A program made the translations under genes and the position numbers. Below, one piece after another: positions 46,740 to 55,599 of a stretch of 64,000 nucleotides of DNA. Source of the stretch: an uncultured Desulfobulbaceae bacterium (GTDB lineage: Bacteria > Desulfobacterota > Desulfobulbia > Desulfobulbales > Desulfobulbaceae); assembly GCA_947259225.1 (NCBI GenBank), contig CAMYLK010000004.1, forward strand, positions 1 to 64,000, in the 5' to 3' direction. Position 1 is the stretch's first letter; each line of letters begins with the position of its first letter. The notes under the pieces were generated by a model. It saw only the letters and a list, made by a program, of their open reading frames with translations. It had not been told where the DNA came from and ran no database searches.

Positions 46740-47231
46740 ATGTATATTGAACCTAAAGAAAAAAAACAGCTGCTTGGCGGGTATAAAGTCATTCTTGTGA
46801 TCTGGTGGGCGATTTTTGCCTCTTTGTTCATATATCTGATAGTCTGCCGTGCAATCGGCGATCAATTACAGAATGTTGACAAGGCGAATATTCCGGTTGA
46901 TATGATTAAATATGCCTTATGGGGAGTGTCGATCTCTACCCTTGTTGCTGCTCATTTCCTGCGGAGATTTTTACTGAGGACACGCAGCACAGGTTTAGGT
47001 TCTATAAGTTCTACAGCTGTCCAACATCCCGCTGTCGCCAGATATACCGTCGCCATAATAATCACTATGGCCTTGCTGGAGAGTATAGGAATATACGGTG
47101 TGGTCATGTTTTTCATTGCGCAGGACGCTCCATCTCTTTATCAACTGTTAATTATTTCTGCCCTGGCAATGATTTTTTACCGTCCACGCAAAGAAGAGTT
47201 GTTGAAATTGGCTGTTCAGATGAAAAAATAG
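46740..47231 (+). CDS. Small membrane protein with a c-ring-like helix
   Basis: The 163-residue protein has four predicted membrane helices (about 18-38, 56-75, 101-125 and 130-150) and a basic C-terminus. The third helix contains ALLESIGIYGVVMFF, very similar to the ion-carrying helix of ATP synthase subunit c (a Glu within small residues and a following Y-G). There is no second c-type repeat and no ATP synthase gene here, so the function is unknown. Confidence 0.65.
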   Translation: MYIEPKEKKQLLGGYKVILVIWWAIFASLFIYLIVCRAIGDQLQNVDKANIPVDMIKYALWGVSISTLVAAHFLRRFLLRTRSTGLGSISSTAVQHPAVARYTVAIIITMALLESIGIYGVVMFFIAQDAPSLYQLLIISALAMIFYRPRKEELLKLAVQMKK

Positions 47232-47392
47232 TTTGCATTTCATACAAGTTGATACTGCCAGTGGTAATGCCACCCACCACGTTTGACTTCTTTTTTCATG
47301 GAATTGTATAATTTGAATTGAGGGGTTGCGAAACCTTGCAGCAGACATATTTCAGAGAAGCTCATCAAAATTAAAAAAGAGGAGGTGTTAAG

Positions 47393-47896
47393 ATGCCACT
47401 CCATCTTAAAGATGTGGACATAATTCCCGAAGTTGAAGGCTTGAGTTCTGCACTGATCGTTCCTTGCAATATGTGCGCAGCAGCTACTGTAGCTATAAAC
47501 GAAGGAAAACCATTTCTTCAAATTTTCAAAAATTTTCTCAAGTCGGCACCATTTGAACAGCACATCAAGAGATTGCAGTCCCGATTAAGGAAAAAGGGTG
47601 TAACCTCAACAGTGTTCAAGAGCAATCTGCCTCACCAATGGTTCCTTTGCATGTGCACTCAAGGTCGAAAAAGTAAGTTGAGGGAATATACAGAACAATA
47701 TGACGCTGCAATAGTTTTAGGTTGTGATTCTGCGGTTGAAACAGTTCGTGATACTGCTAAATCAAGCGGCTGCAAAGTGATCGAGGGCATGAAAATTGAG
47801 GGTATTGCGAACGCAACAGTAAAATTTCGTTTACCAGGTAATATCTCTTTTGAAGACAGCAAGATTGTTTCTATATCTCAGGAAAATAGGAATTAA
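47393..47896 (+). CDS. Conserved hypothetical protein with paired cysteines
   Basis: The 167-residue soluble protein sits behind an excellent AGGAGGTG site. Cysteines occur in VPCNMCAA (near 26), FLCMCTQGR (near 85) and VLGCDSA (near 109), which suggests a metal or cofactor site. The second half (YDAAIVLGCDSAVETVRDTAKSSGCKVIEGM) looks like a small Rossmann-type or ligand-binding fold. I recall similar proteins in anaerobes but cannot name a function. Confidence 0.6.
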   Translation: MPLHLKDVDIIPEVEGLSSALIVPCNMCAAATVAINEGKPFLQIFKNFLKSAPFEQHIKRLQSRLRKKGVTSTVFKSNLPHQWFLCMCTQGRKSKLREYTEQYDAAIVLGCDSAVETVRDTAKSSGCKVIEGMKIEGIANATVKFRLPGNISFEDSKIVSISQENRN

Positions 47897-47982
47897 GGGA
47901 TGCTCGAATGACACAGTTACCTTTGCTAAACAGACTTCAGACAACAACATCAGAAGCACACACATTATGAGACAGAAGGATT

Positions 47983-48273
47983 ATGAATACCGATATTAAA
48001 ATATTGGCTGACTATGAAAGCCAGACAGTGAAAAAAAGCCTTTAATTCTCACAAAACGGCTTAATGACAGTGAGGATAAAATTGAGGCCATTTTTTATTA
48101 TGTCAGGGATGATATAAAATTTTAGTTTTCTAATGAGGGAGACTTGGTCACGGCATACCAAATAATTAAATTTATGGTCAATGCAACATTAAAATAAATC
48201 TTTCATTGGCTTTATGTAAGACCATTGGCATTAATGCAAGGGTTCATTTTTCCCTGATAAGTAAAGATATCAA
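47983..48273 (+). pseudogene. Decayed transglutaminase-like gene
   Basis: Three pieces in three frames together read as a transglutaminase-like core: MNTDIKILADYES after an AGAAGGA site (47983), LNDSEDKIEAIFYYVRDDIKF then FSNEGDLVTAYQIIKF (48042-48170, with a TAG at 48123), and GQCNIKINLSLALCKTIGI then NARVHFSLISKD (about 48178-48273). GQC and the AIFYYVRDDI helix are typical of the family. Two frameshifts and one stop make it non-functional. Confidence 0.7.
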
Positions 48274-48418
48274 GGATCTGCTTGGTCACAACAGGATAAA
48301 GACCACTCAGCACTACTGTAAGCTCTCTAATATAAAAGCCCAAAGGGATTATTGCCAGGCAATAACAACTGTTATGAAAAGAGCTGCTATCGACAGCTCA
48401 TCAGGCACAAAACAGTAG
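48274..48418 (+). pseudogene. C-terminal fragment of a tyrosine recombinase, joined to the transglutaminase remnant
   Basis: In the same frame as the last transglutaminase piece, the sequence changes abruptly to DLLGHNRIKTTQHYCKLSNIK, the box II region of tyrosine recombinases with the nucleophile tyrosine. It then runs to a stop at 48418. The rest of the recombinase is missing, so this is a deletion junction between two unrelated genes. Confidence 0.65.
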
Positions 48419-48601
48419 CCTGGATGGATGAAAAACCTTGCCTAAAGGGGAAAAATAGAAATAAATTAAAGCATCTAACAATTTAATATAAATAGAAAAA
48501 ACAGACTTTGTTGCGTATGCTTAGCGATAACATACTATTACCCACAAGGTTGGGGCGGGCGTGGACGATATATTCTGGATCAATGCTCTGACAGGATAAC
48601 G

Positions 48602-49111
48602 TTACCGAATTCCGCCAAGTGAAAGCTCCCCCTTGGTTTGAAAAGGGAGGGTTCTTTTCATTACATTTTTTCCACCCAAGCGGACATGACCGGATATTTC
48701 ATAGCGGAGGGGTTTGATCGGACCGGTTTGGGATCCTGAATCCTGTACAAACGAGACCACATTAGATACCATATCCAGCACCGAAGCATAAACTGTTACC
48801 GGGACAATCGCCGAACCATATGCAGGTATGACATGATGATCACCGCCCACCCCTGAAGCAAAGTCCTTGCCGTCTATTTTCAAATCACTTTCTATTCCGC
48901 TAACATCCAAAGGGGTCTCGTTGGGATTAAGAATTCTCAGTTCAATCTGAAAAGCCGTTTCCAGGGTTTTTATTTCATGTATCTGTATATCGGCAAGGGT
49001 GACCCGGGGGCTTTTTTTGTACTTCCCTGTACCGGCACAGCCGAACATGAGTGTCATGCAGAAAGAAAGGACAAGGGACATAATGAAGAGTTGTCGTGCT
49101 GGCAGGTTCAT
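48602..49111 (-). CDS. LEA type 2/WHy-domain lipoprotein
   Basis: The 169-residue protein has a lipoprotein signal peptide (hydrophobic core, then LMFGC near residue 25). The mature part resembles the LEA14/WHy domain: TAFQIELRILNPNETPLDVSGIESDLKIDGKDFASG, then alternating strands. Such proteins are linked to stress or envelope stability. AGGTGA precedes the ATG by 4 bp. The gene faces the aldo/keto reductase gene divergently. Confidence 0.75.
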   Translation of the reverse strand: MNLPARQLFIMSLVLSFCMTLMFGCAGTGKYKKSPRVTLADIQIHEIKTLETAFQIELRILNPNETPLDVSGIESDLKIDGKDFASGVGGDHHVIPAYGSAIVPVTVYASVLDMVSNVVSFVQDSGSQTGPIKPLRYEISGHVRLGGKNVMKRTLPFQTKGELSLGGIR

Positions 49112-49296
49112 ATTTCACCTCTTGTATTATGTGGTGGATGGTTAGTAAAATATCATAATCGTTTACAGGGCAAAATCAACAAGTTGTATGTTGTGGAGAT
49201 AAAGGAAGGGGATTTTTCAGTTGCCATTTTCCTGTTCCATCATGTTGTATGACTGGTGTGAGATGGAAGCTGATTACTTCTGTGGAGGAGTTAAAG

Positions 49297-50286
49297 ATGA
49301 AAACACGTAGAATAGGCACGAGTTGCATTGAAGCCTCGGTCATAGCCTTTGGTGCTTGGGCAATTGGCGGGGGGACCTGGTGGGGTGAAACGGTTGACAA
49401 CGAATCAATAAGGGCTATCCGGGCTGCTATTGATGAAGGGGTTACCCTTATTGATACCGCCCCGGTCTATGGCTGGGGTCGAAGTGAAAAGGTTGTCGGC
49501 CAGGCAATAAAAGGAATGCGGGACAAGGTTGTATTGGCCACAAAGTGCGGCCTGTGGTGGCATGATGACCAGGGACCTCTGTTTTTTGAACTGGAAGGCT
49601 ATACCGTTCGCCGGTGGTTGAATCCGGAAACAATTCGCCATGAACTTGAAGACAGCCTGCGGCGGTTGGGTACTGATTACATAGATCTCTACCAGACCCA
49701 CTGGCAGTCTTCCGAACCGGAAAATGATCCTATCTCAGACACTATGGAATGTCTCCTCCGGTTGAAGGAAGAGGGTAAAATTCGGGCGATCGGGGCCTCG
49801 AATGTTGATGTGACGCAGGTAAAACAGTACCAGGAGTTGGGCATTCTTGATGCAATTCAGCCCCGCTACAGCATGCTTGACCGGCAGATTGAAAAGGAAC
49901 TCCTTCCTTACTGCATTGAAAATAACATCAGTTCGTTGGTCTACTCCCCTTTAGAGCAGGGACTGCTCACCGGAAAGATCGGCATGGACAAGACCTTTTC
50001 CTCCGGGGAATATAGGAATAATCTCCCCTGGCTGCAGCCCCTCAACAGGAAAAACGTTCTCAACATGCTGGAGAGCTGGAGCGATTTAACAGACAAATAT
50101 GCCTGTTCCCTGGCGCAGCTGGTCATTGCCTGGACAGTTGATCAGCCCGGAGTAACTTTTGCTCTCTGCGGGGCCCGCAAAACAGAGAACGCTATTGAGA
50201 ACGCTGCTGCAGGTAAAATTACCCTGGAGGCAGAGGATGCTGAAAGAATGAGGAAGGAGGTCGAAGCACTGGGTGAGCCGCTTTAG
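49297..50286 (+). CDS. Aldo/keto reductase
   Basis: From ATG 49297, behind GGAGGAG, the product has 329 residues. The TIM-barrel NAD(P)H oxidoreductase signatures are GAWAIGGGTWWG, DTAPVYGWGRSEKVVG with catalytic Asp/Tyr near 48-53, LATKCG with Lys near 77 and the active-site His in LYQTHWQS. A C-terminal cofactor-binding GARKTENAIEN segment follows. The subgroup resembles YajO-like reductases. The substrate is unknown. Confidence 0.92.
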   Translation: MKTRRIGTSCIEASVIAFGAWAIGGGTWWGETVDNESIRAIRAAIDEGVTLIDTAPVYGWGRSEKVVGQAIKGMRDKVVLATKCGLWWHDDQGPLFFELEGYTVRRWLNPETIRHELEDSLRRLGTDYIDLYQTHWQSSEPENDPISDTMECLLRLKEEGKIRAIGASNVDVTQVKQYQELGILDAIQPRYSMLDRQIEKELLPYCIENNISSLVYSPLEQGLLTGKIGMDKTFSSGEYRNNLPWLQPLNRKNVLNMLESWSDLTDKYACSLAQLVIAWTVDQPGVTFALCGARKTENAIENAAAGKITLEAEDAERMRKEVEALGEPL

Positions 50287-50754
50287 AGATTCGCCTGATT
50301 TGTAACTGTGAAGTATATATTGGATTTTATAGTATTTTTCACGAATTCCGTATCGTTTCTGAATAGTTTAAATAGATTAATACAAGTTGATTCATTAATT
50401 TAACCTATATGCTATTTGTGGTATTTAGGTCCTGCAAAGTCCAGCAGGGTTGCTGTTTTGTACCTTTGTGCTTGAGAATTAATGCCCTATATTTCAAGCT
50501 TGAAAGGAGGTCAGTTTAGTTGTGCCTGCATCTCATGTTTAAATTATTGTTGGCATACTTTGATAGTTAGTATATTTATATAGCACAGAATTTATTGATA
50601 ATTACAGGGTCATTGAGCCCGGTTTAATAACCATTGCCAGTTTACCCGGGCAAATTATCCTGATAATCAATGGTCAGCATGAGGTTTATTTAATGCCAAT
50701 AAATTACGAAATTTTTCCCGGATCTTATACACCATATACGGATATTTTTACGTT
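50287..50754. other. AT-rich non-coding gap
   Basis: No gene is seen in these 468 bp. A strong AAGGAGGT at about 50504-50512 is followed only by a six-codon frame. Folding sequences include CCCGG/CCCGGGC (about 50618-50646) and CCATTG/CAATGG (about 50632-50673), so part of it could be a structured leader for the next gene or a small RNA. Confidence 0.4.
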
Positions 50755-51096
50755 ATGAATAATATTATCTCAACCAGGACATGTAAAAAATGTGCTGAAT
50801 GCTGTAAAAATTATCCTTTTATAGAATTATCTAAAACTGAAATCAGTGTATTGGAACAAGCGACAGGATTACGTTTTGGCGAGTTCACGAACGCAAAAGG
50901 TAAAGCAGTTGATGAATATTATTTACAGTTTAAAAATAATGGAGATTGTTTTTTCTTAAATGACAATAGTGGCAGTTATTCTTGTAGTGTATATGAAGCA
51001 AGACCAGGAATTTGTAAAAAATATCCATTAATACCCAGGCAGGAGGAAGCCTGTGAATCAAACAGGGTGAAATCTCTGAGAAATATTCCAGTATAA
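50755..51096 (+). CDS. YkgJ-family cysteine cluster protein
   Basis: The 113-residue protein carries TCKKCAECCKNYPF near 8-20 and SCSVYEARPGICKKYPL near 76-92. This is the YkgJ-type arrangement of eight cysteines thought to bind zinc or an iron-sulfur cluster. The function of the family is unknown. Local AT content is higher than around it. Confidence 0.85.
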   Translation: MNNIISTRTCKKCAECCKNYPFIELSKTEISVLEQATGLRFGEFTNAKGKAVDEYYLQFKNNGDCFFLNDNSGSYSCSVYEARPGICKKYPLIPRQEEACESNRVKSLRNIPV

Positions 51097-51233
51097 CAAT
51101 ATGTTGCACTTGACACCACCCTCGCAGCTTTTCCGGCATTTTTTAACTACGCACCATTTTCTCTCTTTTGCAAAGTATATAGTCCTGTCCCGGCCAGTCG
51201 GTTAACCCAAACGAAAACTGAAAACTGACTCAT

Positions 51234-52247
51234 ATGGCTCTTCGATTATTAGAAGTTATCATCCCGGAACAGCATTTCAATGAAGTTTCAGAAGTATTGA
51301 AACAAAATGAAATATCTGACTTCTGGCGAACCTGCAGCTGTGAATTCTCTGTTATCTTTAAAATAATTCTGCAGGTCGAGAAGACAGAGGCAATCATAGA
51401 TCAAATCGAAAGTAAATATAAGCATTTGGATAGTTTTCGTCTAATCCTGTATCCTCTGGAGGCATCTTTTCCCAGCCCTAAAGAAATAGAGGAAAAATTT
51501 GAAGAATCCACCTCAGGCGACTCATCAAAAGCCTCTTTACGAGTAAGCAGGCAGGAACTGTACAATGATATTTTTGATAATTCCAAGCTCACCAGGGTAT
51601 TTTTAGTAATGGTGTTTCTGTCTACAGTTGTCGCCGCTGTAGGTTTAGTAAAAGACAATCCCGCTGTAATTATCGGGGCAATGGTCATAGCACCGCTTCT
51701 GGGTCCGAACGTTGCCATGACATTGGCCACCACTCTCGGAGATTATAAACTCGGGGTCAGTGCTTTAAAGACAAACCTGAGCGGTATTGCCTTTGCTTTC
51801 GCCATATCAATAATTCTTGGTTTTTTTCTTGAAATTGATCCCGGCAAGCCGGAAATCATATCCAGGACAATAGTAGGATACGGAGATATTATTCTTGCTC
51901 TTGCTTCGGGTGTAGCTGGGGCCCTGGCCTTTACCAGTGGAGTCTCTACTGCTTTGATAGGAGTAATGGTCGCAGTTGCACTGATCCCTCCACTTGTGGT
52001 TTCAGGCATGCTTCTTGGTTCAGGGTTTTTTCACGAATCCATGGATGCTTTTCTGCTTCTGACTGTAAACATGATTTGCATTAATATTTCCGGAATCATA
52101 ACGTTCCTGCTACAGGGAATTCGGCCAAGAAGTTGGTGGGAAGCTGAGAAAGCAAAAAAAGTCACGCGAATCGCAATAGTTATCTGGACCTTCCTTCTGC
52201 TTTTACTCGTTTTATTGCTGTTCTATAAAATTGAGAATACAGTATAA
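51234..52247 (+). CDS. DUF389/TIGR00341 membrane protein
   Basis: The 337-residue protein has a soluble N-terminal domain (1-100, ferredoxin-like alternation starting LRLLEVIIPE). Five or six membrane helices follow with the DUF389 signatures DNPAVIIGAMVIAPLLGPNVAM near 140-165 and LALASGVAGALAFTSGVSTALIGVMVAVALIPPLV near 220-255. The role is unknown. No clear ribosome site precedes the ATG. Confidence 0.9.
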   Translation: MALRLLEVIIPEQHFNEVSEVLKQNEISDFWRTCSCEFSVIFKIILQVEKTEAIIDQIESKYKHLDSFRLILYPLEASFPSPKEIEEKFEESTSGDSSKASLRVSRQELYNDIFDNSKLTRVFLVMVFLSTVVAAVGLVKDNPAVIIGAMVIAPLLGPNVAMTLATTLGDYKLGVSALKTNLSGIAFAFAISIILGFFLEIDPGKPEIISRTIVGYGDIILALASGVAGALAFTSGVSTALIGVMVAVALIPPLVVSGMLLGSGFFHESMDAFLLLTVNMICINISGIITFLLQGIRPRSWWEAEKAKKVTRIAIVIWTFLLLLLVLLLFYKIENTV

Positions 52248-52534
52248 TAAAGGCCAGCTCCCTGTTTTTCCATTTATATTTGAGTTACATTGTGTAATTT
52301 GATACCTTGACAGGTATTACTCAGATGATAAAATAGAATAATCAGGGTGTGGCTACTCATCAAATTATATCAATTCTGTTTCAAGCCATTGGCTGAGACA
52401 TGTGTCCCATAAAAAGGTGGACAAGCTTTTATGTAAAATACTTAAGGAGAAATATTATTGTGCAGTTTGCCGGTCGCGGCAGGAATCGAGCCAGGTGAAT
52501 TGAACATAATTATCATCTTAATAGGAGGTGTGTT

Positions 52535-53044
52535 ATGTTTTATCAACCCGATTACATTGTTTTCCTGTGGATAGTGCCGGTATTTTTATTGGTGATCTTG
52601 CCTCTTCTCTGGTCATTTTTCGGTTCACTTTATAGAGGATATGAACGTTCAATGCTGGCAGATGTAAGAGGTTTTATCGAGATAGATGAGCGGGATACCG
52701 AGGACGGAGAAGAAACTGACCGTAGGCAATATCAGCGAATACGGCTTGACGGAGGGAAAGCCTGTGTGGATGAATATAAAGGGTGTTGCAAGGCGTTTGT
52801 GGCAAATATTTCCGAACAGGGAATATGCCTGAAAAATATCCCACGAAAAATGTTCTTGGAATCTGGCTCGTTCAGGCTCGTTTTTCGAACCCCTCAAAAA
52901 GATTACTTCTTGATGGCCAAGCCAAGATGGAAAAAAATGAACGGTAACAGGTATATGATAGGTGCAGAACTTATAAAGGTTCCTGCTGGATGGAAAGAAC
53001 TGAACAGTAGTTTTATCAGGTCACGGTTTGCTCGGGCCGCTTAG
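52535..53044 (+). CDS. Membrane-anchored PilZ-like protein 1
   Basis: The 169-residue protein has one N-terminal membrane helix (about 8-32) and a cytoplasmic beta domain. RRQYQR (RxxxR) near 63-68 and NISEQG ((D/N)xSxxG) near 91-96 are the c-di-GMP-binding PilZ motifs. It may respond to c-di-GMP, but that depends on fold confirmation. It starts after AGGAGGTG. It is paralogous to the gene at 53398 and equal in length. Confidence 0.7.
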   Translation: MFYQPDYIVFLWIVPVFLLVILPLLWSFFGSLYRGYERSMLADVRGFIEIDERDTEDGEETDRRQYQRIRLDGGKACVDEYKGCCKAFVANISEQGICLKNIPRKMFLESGSFRLVFRTPQKDYFLMAKPRWKKMNGNRYMIGAELIKVPAGWKELNSSFIRSRFARAA

Positions 53045-53071
53045 GAAATCACCTCATTTAAATAGGTAAGA

Positions 53072-53112
53072 AAGGGGGCAGGTTGAAGTAAAATTTTAAC
53101 TGCCTCTTTTTT
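53072..53112 (+). terminator. Rho-independent terminator between the PilZ-like genes
   Basis: GGGGGCAGGTT and AACTGCCTC form a stem of about 9 bp around an AT-rich loop and are followed by seven T. It makes the first PilZ-like gene its own transcription unit. Confidence 0.75.
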
Positions 53113-53186
53113 TCTCCACTTTTAAATTACGAATCGTAATTTATTTCTTGACAGCAGGGCTGTCCATACCCAAATTTATTATAAAA

Positions 53187-53213
53187 GGTAATGAATGAAT
53201 ATTCATTTTTACC
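53187..53213. promoter_or_regulatory. 27-bp palindrome upstream of PilZ-like gene 2
   Basis: The central AATGAATATTCATT is perfectly palindromic, with outer GGTAA/TTACC arms. It lies 185 bp before the start of the second gene, after the terminator of the first. It is operator-like. Confidence 0.5.
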
Positions 53214-53397
53214 AAAACAACGGTGCAAATTAATTGACAATAGTTGTTGTTAATTTGATCGGGTAATTTGTTCTGAAAGGGGGTGAGATGTAAAATGAAA
53301 GAGCCATAACTTGTAAAAAATTATGTACAATATTCTGGTCGGATTGAGGGGCAGTACCAGTTAATTGAACATAATAGAGAGTCGGAGGAGGTGTTAT

Positions 53398-53907
53398 ATG
53401 TTCAACGTACAAGACATAATTGTTTACCTGTGGATGCTGCCGGTTCTGGGTTTTATTGTTTTACCGTTGCTCTGGGCTCTGTTCGGCACTCTTTACAGAG
53501 TTGCTGAACACACCAGGTTAGGAGATATAAGGGGGTTTATTGTACTGAACAACCTGGGTGAAGAAGGTACAGGTGAGGTCGAACACAGAACTCGTCCCCG
53601 TGTACGCCTTGAAGGAGGAAAAGCCTGCATAGACGAAGATTGCGACTGTTGCAAGGCCTATGTCTCTAATATTTCAAATAGCGGTATATGCTTGAGAAAT
53701 ATCCCCAGCTCAATGTACCTGGAAACCAGCCCTGTACGAGTTGTCCTCAAAACCAGACAAAAGGATTACACAGTATTGGCCAGGCCCAGATGGAAAAGAC
53801 TGGCCGGGAAGGGATTCGTTATCGGTGCCGAAATTGAACGTATTCCTGACGGTTGGAAAGAATTAGTAAATGGATTCAGTCAGCCGCTCGCCGCAAAACC
53901 CATATGA
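53398..53907 (+). CDS. Membrane-anchored PilZ-like protein 2
   Basis: The 169-residue paralogue of the preceding protein has the same layout. An N-terminal helix (about 6-30) is followed by RTRPRVR near 62-68 (RxxxR type) and NISNSGICLRNIP near 91-103, then ARPRWKR. ATG 53398 follows GGAGGAGGTG; the in-frame codon at 53365 lies in the leader and is rejected. The leaders of both genes share the 13-mer AATTGAACATAAT about 25 bp before the start, so the upstream sequence was duplicated too. Confidence 0.7.
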   Translation: MFNVQDIIVYLWMLPVLGFIVLPLLWALFGTLYRVAEHTRLGDIRGFIVLNNLGEEGTGEVEHRTRPRVRLEGGKACIDEDCDCCKAYVSNISNSGICLRNIPSSMYLETSPVRVVLKTRQKDYTVLARPRWKRLAGKGFVIGAEIERIPDGWKELVNGFSQPLAAKPI

Positions 53908-53961
53908 TATATTGGTTGTCTGTCAGCTCAGAGGTTCAGCCGCAACAGGTAAGTCAAAGGT

Positions 53962-54005
53962 ACAAGCAGAATGATACATTTTTCATTCTGCTTGTATAAT
54001 TTTTT
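53962..54005 (+). terminator. Terminator after PilZ-like gene 2
   Basis: A perfect 12-bp stem, ACAAGCAGAATG (53962-53973) with CATTCTGCTTGT (53984-53995), is followed by ATAATTTTTT. It lies between the convergent PilZ-like gene and serS. Confidence 0.85.
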
Positions 54006-54017
54006 AGGCTGATCCCA

Positions 54018-55301
54018 TTATCCGTTGCCCTGGAACCTGTTCTCAAAGTAAGGCTGGAGAACCTCGGGAACATCAACAGTTCCATCTTCACGCTGATAGT
54101 TCTCAAGAATAGCAAGCAGTGTTCTTCCAACTGCCAGGCCGCTGCCGTTGAGAGTGTGAACCAGCCTGGTTTTTTTCTCACCTTCAGGACGGTACCTGAT
54201 CCCCATTCTTCGTGCCTGGAAATCAAGAAAATTGGAGCAGGAAGATATTTCACGGTAGGTGTTCTGACCCGGAACCCAGACTTCAATGTCGTAGGTCTTT
54301 GTCGCGGAAAAGCCGAGATCTCCACTGCAGAGGGTAACAACCCTGTATGGCAGTTTCAGTAACTGCAGTACTTCTTCGGCATCAGCAAGAAGTGATTCCA
54401 GTTCTTCATTTGACGATTCCGGGGTTGTAAACTTGACAAGCTCAACCTTTTCAAACTGGTGCTGGCGGATAAGCCCTCGGGTATCCTTGCCGTAGGATCC
54501 GGCTTCAGAACGGAAACAGGGTGTATATGCTGTATAGCAGACAGGCAGATGATCCTCGGTAAGAGTTTCTCCACTGTGAATGTTGGTGACCGGTACTTCG
54601 GCAGTCGGAATAAGCCACAGGTCCCAGTCGTCAATCTTGAAAAGGTCCTCTGCGAATTTAGGAAGCTGGCCGGTGCCGGTCATGGTTTTGGTGTTGACCA
54701 TGAATGGGGGCAGAACTTCCTGATACCCATGTTTCTGGGTATGCAGGTCCAGAAAAAAGTTGACCAGAGCCCGGGAAAGACGTGCTCCGAAACCTTTCAA
54801 CAGGGCAAATCGTGCTCCGGCAAGCTTGGCGGACGTTTCAAAGTCGAGAATGTCGAGTTTCTCACCAATTTCCCAGTGAGGAAGAGGCTCATATGAAAAT
54901 GCAGGCTTTTCACCCCATTTTTTCACCTCGATATTATCACTGTCATCATTTCCCTGCGGTACACTGTCGTCGGCCAGGTTCGGAATGGACATAACAATGT
55001 CATCGAGTTGCTCGTGCACTTCTGCAAGCTCACTATCCATTCCCTTTATGAGGCTGGAGACCTCTCGCATTTCAGTAATGAGGGGGTCAGCAGCTTCGTT
55101 ATCGCCCTGTTGTTTTAACTCGGCAATTTCCCGTGAGACGGTATTGCGTCTGTTCTTCAGCGTTTCAACCTCACCGAGCAGGGCCAGACGTTTGGAGTCA
55201 ATTTCTGAAAAACGGTCGATAATGGCGGTGTCAAGACCACGAAGACCGGTTTTTTCACGGACAAGTTCTATATTTTCACGAATAAAACGTAGTTCAAGCA
55301 T
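54018..55301 (-). CDS. serS: Seryl-tRNA synthetase
   Basis: The 427-residue class II synthetase starts [10 protein letters not shown] (ATG 55301) and has a long N-terminal coiled-coil tRNA-binding arm (about 25-105). The catalytic core has motif 2 [30 protein letters not shown] near 265-290 and motif 3 [19 protein letters not shown] near 380. It charges tRNA-Ser and tRNA-Sec. A longer TTG start at 55319 is possible. Confidence 0.97.
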   Translation of the reverse strand: MLELRFIRENIELVREKTGLRGLDTAIIDRFSEIDSKRLALLGEVETLKNRRNTVSREIAELKQQGDNEAADPLITEMREVSSLIKGMDSELAEVHEQLDDIVMSIPNLADDSVPQGNDDSDNIEVKKWGEKPAFSYEPLPHWEIGEKLDILDFETSAKLAGARFALLKGFGARLSRALVNFFLDLHTQKHGYQEVLPPFMVNTKTMTGTGQLPKFAEDLFKIDDWDLWLIPTAEVPVTNIHSGETLTEDHLPVCYTAYTPCFRSEAGSYGKDTRGLIRQHQFEKVELVKFTTPESSNEELESLLADAEEVLQLLKLPYRVVTLCSGDLGFSATKTYDIEVWVPGQNTYREISSCSNFLDFQARRMGIRYRPEGEKKTRLVHTLNGSGLAVGRTLLAILENYQREDGTVDVPEVLQPYFENRFQGNG

Positions 55302-55599
55302 GGTACACAGGTTCCACAATTGTCAATTAGGTTGTATTTTCAGACTGATGGATTTCATAGCACGGTGACAGATGGAAAGCAACTTCTAATCAAATTGGAT
55401 GAACTTGTAACAAGTCATAATGGCGGAATGAACATAGCGTAAATTCAGCTATTTAAAACGTAGAAGCCCTTGGCGGAGCGATTATTGCGAGGCCGGCAAT
55501 TGATTTTCGTGTACCTCTCTGCTATTCTCACGCAACATGCAGTAATTCTGCTAAATGGAAATACTCAATACAGAAGACTATTAACTCTATATTATTCTC

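Noticed and set aside
47393..48601. An intact mobile element around the pseudogenes
   Set aside because: No complete transposase or integrase and no paired boundary repeats were seen. Only remnants are present.
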